64,000 bases of DNA, from positions 48,098,936 through 48,162,935 of the forward strand of contig NC_065879.2 in assembly GCF_932274485.2 (NCBI RefSeq), read 5' to 3'. Below the pieces are notes generated by a model. It had not been told where the DNA came from. It ran no database searches and saw only the letters and a list, made by a program, of their open reading frames with translations. Of this stretch, positions 25,501-34,500 are shown piece after piece. Every line of letters begins with the position of its first letter. Position 1 is the first letter of the stretch. Made by a program: the position numbers and the translations under genes. The stretch is from Patella vulgata (lineage: Eukaryota > Mollusca > Gastropoda > Patellidae).

Positions 25501-28500
25501 TCGAATCCCCGGTTGTACGTGGCAAGGAGTAGGGTCGCCTGTCCAACCTCGTGCGTTTTCTCCCACTGCTAAAGACCCCTTGTTTTACTAATTTAAATGA
25601 TGCATATAAATTTCATACAGATTGGTTGATAACTTTTGTTGTTAGAGTGTTCACAAGATGCAACAAAGTGAAACAAGGGCCATAACTCCAGAAGAAATTA
25701 ATGGAAGATGTTGAAATTAAATAGGATTCTTTATCTCACTAATGCAATGAAATGAAATGAAATGAAATGGGGGTTTAACGTCCTACTCTTCTGCACCTAA
25801 CCTAGGCTAATTGAAAACGGGCATACGCCATACAGTGTGCTATGAGGGAAATTTTGCCCGGGCAGCGGCGCTACCGCCTACTCTTATATCGAATTCCAAC
25901 TGCCAAGGGATCTTTTACGTGCACACCAAAGTGTACACGGGTCCTCGGTTTTTCGTCCCATCCGAACGACTAGGCAGCCTTCCTTGTCAGGCCCTCTGTC
26001 CTGCATCACTGACAAGGGGAAACCACGCCGGAAAATCGAGATGAACTTTCTCGGCCAATGCAGGGATCGAACACCCGACCTCCAGGCTAGCGAGCCAGCG
26101 CCTTACCCACTTAGCCACGTGATCCCCCTCACTAATGCAAACAACATCAATTTCAAAACAATCAGATGATAAATGTAGTCTGTAGAATGTTCACAAGTGG
26201 ACGATGGAGGGACGGACCGACAGACGGACAATCAGGGGCCATAATCCATGAAGTTTCTGTCCGATACATGCCAATATCGAAAGCTTTTGGAAATAAACCT
26301 ATATTTCAAGTTTCGTCAAAATCAGATAAGAATTGTGATCTGTAGAGTGTCCACAAACAATTGTGGACGGTCAGGGGCGACGACAATATACATCCTCTTG
26401 AAAATGCAATCTGATTAAAACACAGATCCTATTTTGTTTCGTTTTCATAGTTCAAAATTTCGTTTTACTTGTCTTTACTACACTAGGATCTAGAAGAGTT
26501 GTTATTTAACTTGTGTTCTGAATGGTGTCAGGGATAAGCCAATGAAACAGTCTGTTACGTCGAGCTTTAGGCGTGTTTTGCACAGAACTGTGGGTAATCC
26601 ACTAGTAACATCAATGCTGATTGGTTAATCATATGTCTGATGTCATAAGGTCAAAAGTCTTTTGACCCGTGACGTGACCTATCGCTATAACTTGTCAGAT
26701 CTTCATGTAGTGTAGGCCATCGAAAGTATAAAAAAACGAAACGAAAAATAGATCTGTATTTTAATCAGATTGCATGAAAATATGGGCATATAAAAATAGG
26801 GGTGAAGCTTAATTTATTTTCCCATCTTATCTGATTGCCTAATATGGTGTAAATGACTATTGAAATATATTCTATAGTAAGCTTACCTTTTGTAATTTGG
26901 AGATCTTTCTGGTATATTCACTCATTTGACTGACTAAATTTCGATTTTCTTTTGATAGCATCTCTACAAGTTGTGTAGCTCGTGTAACTATTTCTGATTG
27001 GTCAATATCTGTTATTTTACTACTTCTATCACATGTCATGTCAGTCCTGTAATTAGAGTCAAAATATTATTCATTACAACTCGCTGTATAAGCGTGAAAT
27101 TCAAGACATTTTCAGACACTAATTCAGACTTTGTCAGGCACAAAAATCCTGTCATTTTGTTTGGCACAGGCTATTCTTTTATCAGTGTTTCTAATATTTA
27201 TAACACATATTCAGTCAAAAATTTAAAATGTATAGGAACTAATCATTTTTCTAATAATTTAAATGAAAATAATTATATTTTTTGTATATACGCTAATTAT
27301 ATTGTTAGTAATTGAAATGAAAATAATTTGCAATGTTTGACAAAAACAGCATGCAAGTTGAAGAGGAACAGCCCTGTCGTGAAATCATTATTCACATATA
27401 GATCAAAGGAGCTACATGTAAACCTCTTTGATTTAAATTCAATATGTGATGTTTTGAAAGTTTAGTTTTTAACTTTAATTTTAGATACAAAATGTAAGAT
27501 TTTTAAATATTGGATTCGTCTGCGTAACACTGATAATGTTATTCTCAACTCCTGTTATGAAGTTATGATTTTAAATAATGACAGTTGGATTAAATTTATT
27601 AAAACTGAATTAGATAGAATCGGTCTTGGATATATATTGCTTTTAAAAGAAGTTAACAATGGTACGTTCCAAATTATAAAAAATAGGTTATATGATATCT
27701 TTGCCCCCCAAAAATATGGAAAAACTAAAATCGTCCGCCAAAGGTATAATTTATCAACATTTAACCGTTAACTTTATGCTGCAGAGCTATTTTAAAAAAA
27801 GTGTTAAATCTATTTTCCTTAAAACTATAAGCAAATTCCGAATATCCACGCATAATTTATAGATGTAGGCCAATACAATAAAATAGAACATTGTGAAAGA
27901 AAGTGCACCCTTTGTAACCTGAATGAATTTCATTTTATGTTAAGCTGCCCTTGCTATAATGAATTGCGTCACCAATTTATCAAACCATTCTTTTTACGAA
28001 ACCCTAATACAGTGCACTCTGTCACATCCGACATTGAACGAGATCGTTACAATATGTCAGATTACGCAGAGTGTCAGAATACCCAGTTTTCTCAAAACCA
28101 GAAATATTGTAACTTCGAAAACCGGAAGTATTATTATCTTGATTATCCAGACTCAGTATAAAATCAGCCTACAACAGCTATCATTCGACTCGAGTGACCA
28201 GAAATACCTTGTGGCCCATTGTTGCTATAGTGTCTTGATTATCCTATGTGGCATAACTCGAGCGACAAGAAACGAGTTTGTAGTTATCTCCCCTTCCGAA
28301 AGGAATAAGGTAAACAGACATCAACACGTGAAACACAATTTTTCCACCCATGATGTCTATGGACTTGGATATATGTATTTATACATATGCAAGTCAATAG
28401 AAATGTATAATTAATAGACTATAGAAGCCTAGCGTCATTTAGACTAGTTTATCCAGTCTAACTAGAACTAGGCCTACATACATAATGACGTTTGAAGTCA

Positions 28501-31500
28501 TTGACTTTAATGACACCATTCGGCCTACTAGTGCGCAAGGCCTATTCTCCCCTCAAAAGGCTTAAGTAATATTTTTAAAACACTTGGTCTCCCTGAGGTC
28601 GAATTTCAAAAGTAGTTAACAACTTTGAAACTAATCCTCGAAGTATAGGCCTACTACTACTAAGTAGCGGGGGGGGGGGGGCAATGGTTAGCACGTGCGC
28701 GCTGTATCATAAAGCCTGTCATATCATAAAGCCCGTCATTGAGTCAACTGGCGTGATTTCGAATCCCCGGTTGTACGTGACAAAGAGTAGGGTGACCTGT
28801 CAAACATCGTGGGTCTGTCGTTCAGATTATCCTGTGTGGGATCTATGAAGAACGTATGGTATAGACTCGAGCGACAAGAAACCAGTCTATAGTTACCTCA
28901 CATCATGGCATAAGTAATTTTACAATCGATCTTCGTGAAAAACATATATTTAAAATTTCACTTTGATTTTAAAATCTATGTTAGTGATTTTAGCTTCAGT
29001 TTTTGTGAAACCCCTGCTCTCCCTGAGGTCATCGCTAGTCCCCCGCTACGACCACAGGAACGGGTAAGAGGTGCGAAAGTGCGATGGCGGACAACATCAA
29101 TTTCAAAGACAAAATAGAGCATGATAGCCTACATGGACTTCGTCTGGGGCCTGTTTTACTAAGATAAAATTCAAATTTTAGTATTTGATTGGATAATAGA
29201 TAATATTAGATTTATTTTAGTGCTTAGTTAATCAAAATTGAAGTATCTACAATTATGTTGACGTGAGATAACTACAGACTCGTTTCTTGTCGTTCGAGTT
29301 TATACGTTCTTCATAGATCCCACACATAATAATCGAGATACTACTGCAACAATGGGCCACAAAATGTTTCTGGTCGCTCTAGTCTAATGATAGCTGTATA
29401 CTGGGTCTGGATACTCAAGACACTATTGCGACGATGGGCCACGTCGGGAATTATTTTTTATCTTTTCTTTTTCAATTTTTTTTTTTTTCATTTAATTTTT
29501 TTTTTAATATTATTTATTTTTTATTTTTTTTTAAATATATTTTATTATTTTTTTTTATATAAATATAGATTTTTTTTTTTTTTCATTTAAAAAGATTTTT
29601 TTTTAAGATTATTTTTTTTTATTTTGTAAAAAAAAAAAAAAAGTTTTTTTTTTTTTTTTGTACTAATATTTTTATCATTTTAAATGAAATACCAAAAATA
29701 ACCCCAAAAACGCTATTGTGACCATGGGCCACCATACACCAGAATGTTATTCCCTTTAAAAATGATAAACCTTTCTGTACATTCAAAATTTTATTACATT
29801 AATTTTTATTTCATTTAACATGCGTAGGCATTTTGAATAGGTCAAGTCTGTCGTTAATTTATCTTCTTCGACGTCTTCAGTTGATCGCACTCTTGTCTTT
29901 GCTATCACGTGTTCATTGATACTGGGCGTACTCGATTAAACGTTCCGGAATTGAATTCTGTCAATCCCAAAAATAATGACAATCGAGTGAAAATGGGTAC
30001 TTCGGGCCACAACGCATGCGTCGACTGGATATATAAATATCTAATCCAACCATGCAGCCGAAACCTGTTCGTCGTGTTTAATTACGTCACAATTCTACTC
30101 ACACCACCTCCGTCGTCGGGACTGACAGAACTGTGACAGGACTGAATTCCGCGTCACTCGATTGCAATTCTGTCAATTCGGGACGTTCCAGACTGTGACT
30201 CGAGCATGCCCTGGTCGTCATCAAAAGATTCGAAGAGATCCGTAGGGTGACAAAACTTATAGGTTATTCAGGTTCAATCGGCATGCGCAACAAATGTTTC
30301 CAACAGGTGCTAGGAATATTTTTACGACTGTGAATTCAGGGGAAAATTTGTGGACAGAGGTCGCACACACGCAAAAATCCGCATATTTCACGCATTTTTT
30401 TCAAAATAAATGCAAATATTGACGGATACTGCGTAATTTACATGCAGAAAATTTCCCCGACGTGAGAATAATTAGATTATTCTATGTCGTAGTTTGTACA
30501 ATTTATGTGCTTCACCCGGCATTTACACACCTCTACTGTACGTAGTCTCCGTAGTTTTTTATATTTCCTCTTATTTCATTCATAAGTTCATGGCAGTAAG
30601 CCTACGTAGCTATCCTATTGGAAGCAATAAAGTGCATTTCATACAAGACTTGGGATTGGCAAGAACAAGATATACTGTTTACATTCAGCCAATCAAATGT
30701 TGGCTTTCATAGCGATAGTTTTCTCTTTACGTCCTGTCGAAGTGAAAGATTGAAATGACTGTGCTGTCAACCACAGACATGCCGTTAACCTCCAGTCGTC
30801 ATTAGACTAAATACAGTAGGCATAATGAAATAAGGACACTTAAAATAGGGTTGTTCACAAAACGACATGCTTCTATATTGAGTATTTTGAGAGGCTCTTC
30901 ACGCAGATGTACAGGGCAAAAATGCACAATTTTGGAATGTCTGCATATTTTTACTCGAAATTGTCGTACAAGAGATTAAAATTATCAAAGTAATCAACAA
31001 AGACACAGGGTAGCGAGTTTTAATCTCACAGATAATTGATTGGTGATTGCTTGTTAATCTTTTGTGGCTTCACACCCATCCAGTTTTAATCTCACGGATA
31101 ATTGATCGGTAAGTGTTTGCTTCACACCCATCGATTGAAGGCCGGATTATACGGTGTCGATTCAATGGAAATCGTATGACGGGACGGCTGATTGATGTCG
31201 TAATCCGGAACGTACAGAGGTCAAATTACCCAGAGATAAGGAAATAAATCAGGACATGAAAATGGTGTCGGATGTAACAGAGTGCCGGAGTGATCAGAGG
31301 TCGGATGTGACAGAGTGCACTGTATATTTAAATTAATTCAGTTATTAAGTACAACTTCAACATCCGAAATACGGAACCTGCGCAAATTTCTCATTTCTGC
31401 AGATAAGAAAAGAACCACTCTATTAATTAATAATTAAACTTGCCACATTACCTGACCTAACTTAAATGTACCCCCCCCACCCTTTGATTTGACTGTTTAT

Positions 31501-34500
31501 TTTGTTATTTTTTTTATTGTAATAATCTAGCTTATTTCCCCCCTTTTAAAGTCATTTTAGAAGTTTGGATGATTTTATGAAGCTTATAATATTTACTGCA
31601 TTTTTCCGTCATGTTTAAATTTAGGCTAGCAATTTAATACAATTTATTTACACCCCATCCCCATACTTTTTGTCTGTTTGTATTTAATGGTCATGTGTAT
31701 ATTGTGTTTGTGTATATGTAATTATACTATTCAAAAAAAGTAGGGGATATTTGATTTTGGGGGCATAATACTAAAATATGCAAATGACTACGAAAAAAGT
31801 CACTATAGAATCTAACAGAAGAAACATTTCCAGTTACATGTGACGCCCAAACGCACCAATAGCTACCGCATGGAATGCAGGTGATGCTTGGGATCATCAT
31901 GGGGGTCCAACCCAAGATTTGCACGACTCTGACTTTGAATGTTACAGTCATTGTGGCATTGAATTCCAGGGTGGAAACATCAGTTTAATTGTTTTAGTGA
32001 CCAGAAAACAAATTTTGATATGCGTCGGCTTACCCAAAATGAAAGGTTACGTGCCCTTGGCATGCTACAGATCGGCACAACACAGGCGGTTGTGGCGCGG
32101 ACGATGAATGTTTCTCAGTCTGTCATAAGCAGGCTATGGTCCAGATACCGTGATACACAATCTGTACAGGACAGACCACGCTCAGGTCGACCAAGGGCGA
32201 CAACTCAAGCCCAGGATCGATTTATCCGTACCTTGGCCTTGAGAAATCGTGTCATCACAGCAAATCAGATCAGCGCTCGTCTTCAAACAGACACTGGTGT
32301 GAGAGTGAGACGCTTCCAAGACGTTAACGTCATCAGACATGATCGATTTGGGGGTGGTTCTGTTATGGTGTGGGGAGGCATCACTGTTGCTGGAAGAACG
32401 GCTTTACATGTTGTTGCAGGGCGTGTTACAGGCCAGTACTACCTGGACAACATCTTGGCAGTCCATGTTGTGCCGTTCGCACGACGTCATGGCCGCCGTT
32501 TCATCTTCCAGGATGACAACGCAAGATGTCACAGGGCCAGGATCGTTACAGGTTACCTCCAACAACAGAACATCACCACATTACCTTGGCCAGCACTGAG
32601 TCCCGACCTCTCCCCCATCGAGCATGTCTGGGACATGCTTGGACAGAGGTTACGTCAACGTCAACAACATCCTGCCAATGTCCAAGAACTTGCTGCTGCG
32701 TTGCAACAGGAATGGGACAATCTGGACCAAAATGACCTTAGACGTCTCATTAGGAGTATGCCACGTCGGATCAATGCTTGTTTGGCAAACAGAGGATGAT
32801 TTACCCGTTACTGACTTGGTTGTGATGCTGTGGTAACTTTGCTGTTTGACCCCGGGTATCATTTTACCCTTATAATGGTCAGTCTGTGCCTTACTTAGTC
32901 TAACGATCATTTGGAATAAATCGATGAATGTGAACTTCATTTCATTTTGTCATTTGTTTCTTCGTCAGTTTCATTAGGTGACTTTAATAACACTTAAAAA
33001 TCAAATATCCCCTACTTTTTTTGAATAGTATATAATGTTTGTATTTACTTGCCTTGTATATATCGTGTTTGTGTATATATGTTATCTGATGAGTCAGTAG
33101 ACTTAAAGAATTAAAGAATTGAATTGAATTGAATTGAGCTTAATGTGTTGATAGTGGAACAGAAAATTGGTTAGATTGTCATCCACAAAATAAATCAACA
33201 TCTATACAAAATCAAATGAAAGAGTTCTTGTCATTTTAATTAAAAGCATTACGGTACCTTGAAGATGCGTATATTTTCAGATCAGGGTTAGACAAAGGAG
33301 TTTTTATCAGAGATTCTGGTAAACGAGACAAATCAGGTTGTGACCGACTTAATTCAGCTTTATTTGTAGTGTCAATCAATTCAAAGGCATGGCACATTTC
33401 CTTTTTCACTGGAGGATCAGATAATTTAGGTCCAGGATATTCTGGTGGAGGAGGCAAGTTGGCCAAATATGACATCATTTGTTGATTGTGTGAAATATCC
33501 ATTGGATTGTGGGCCCACTGAGAATTCACGTAAGGTCCTGATCCATGGTAGGTTGAGATCGGCACACGACTACAATCAGATCGTAATGGTGGCGTTGTCA
33601 TAGTTTTTTGTCCTGTTTGCCAATAAGATAATTGTCCTCCTGGACTATTTGTGTAAGCAGTAGATTGTTCACTTTGAGTTGTGTACACTTGACTACCAGG
33701 CGGTCCCGGAACAAAATATGCAGGTACACTGGTAAGCTTAGTATCAGAAACACATGATGTTGGCATACCAAGCCGAGCCAAAATACTATAACCACCATCA
33801 CTATTACTTAAATCCAAATGATTGTAGAGATTCTGTGATTGGTTTTCTTCACCTTGTGGTTCTTGTCGAATGGATGTTGCAAGATTTTCCATCGAAGACA
33901 CAGATACATCCGTACTTGTTTCACTTCCAGAAAAACTTTGACGTCCTCCTAATAAAACAGAATAAAAGATAGAATTAACTACGGAGGATTTATAAATATT
34001 ACAATTCACCAAAAGTTATTTGTAGCCTTCTCTCTTTCTTCATTTAGGGTTTGAATTGAAATTTTCAGCCAGACTTCTGGAAAATAGTCATGATTTTGCG
34101 ATTAAGGGGGGCAGAGTAGTTGCGCTGTGATACATGGAAGATAGCTACATGTGAAACAAGGGCCATAATTCTAGACGTAATAAACAGAAATTGCTGAAAT
34201 TCAATAAGCTTCTTCGTTTCACTTATTTAAATAATGCATATAAATTACAGAAAGATCGGATGATAACTTTTGGTGTTAGAGCGTTCACAAGGTTCAATAA
34301 AGTGAAACAAGGGCCATAACTCTAGACATAATACACAGAAATTGCTGAAATTCAATAGGCTTCAGTGTTTCACTAATTTAAATAATGCAAATAAATTTCA
34401 GAAAGATAGGATGATAATTTTTGGGGTTAGAGCATTCACAAGGTTAAACAAAGTCAAACAAGGACCATAACTCTAAAAGTAATAAACAGAAATTGCTGAA

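Larger units (their letters stand above)
28010..31322. mobile_element. TA-flanked CAGTG inverted-repeat element, copy 1 (3.3 kb)
   Basis: The left end CAGTGCACTCTGTCACATCC and right end GGATGTGACAGAGTGCACTG are perfect inverted repeats (at least 24 bp) with TA on both outer sides. CAGT starts with TA target sites are usual for pogo/Tigger-type elements, so this may be a non-autonomous one. No transposase is readable. A second copy lies at 45533-46605. Confidence 0.8.

Noticed and set aside
29387-29590. Hydrophobic open frame rich in Phe
   Set aside because: It is the translation of a T-rich low-complexity tract.
33598-33972. Open frames overlapping AMOT exon b in other frames
   Set aside because: They are shadows of the AMOT coding sequence. 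Only the in-phase frame is supported by splice sites and family motifs.
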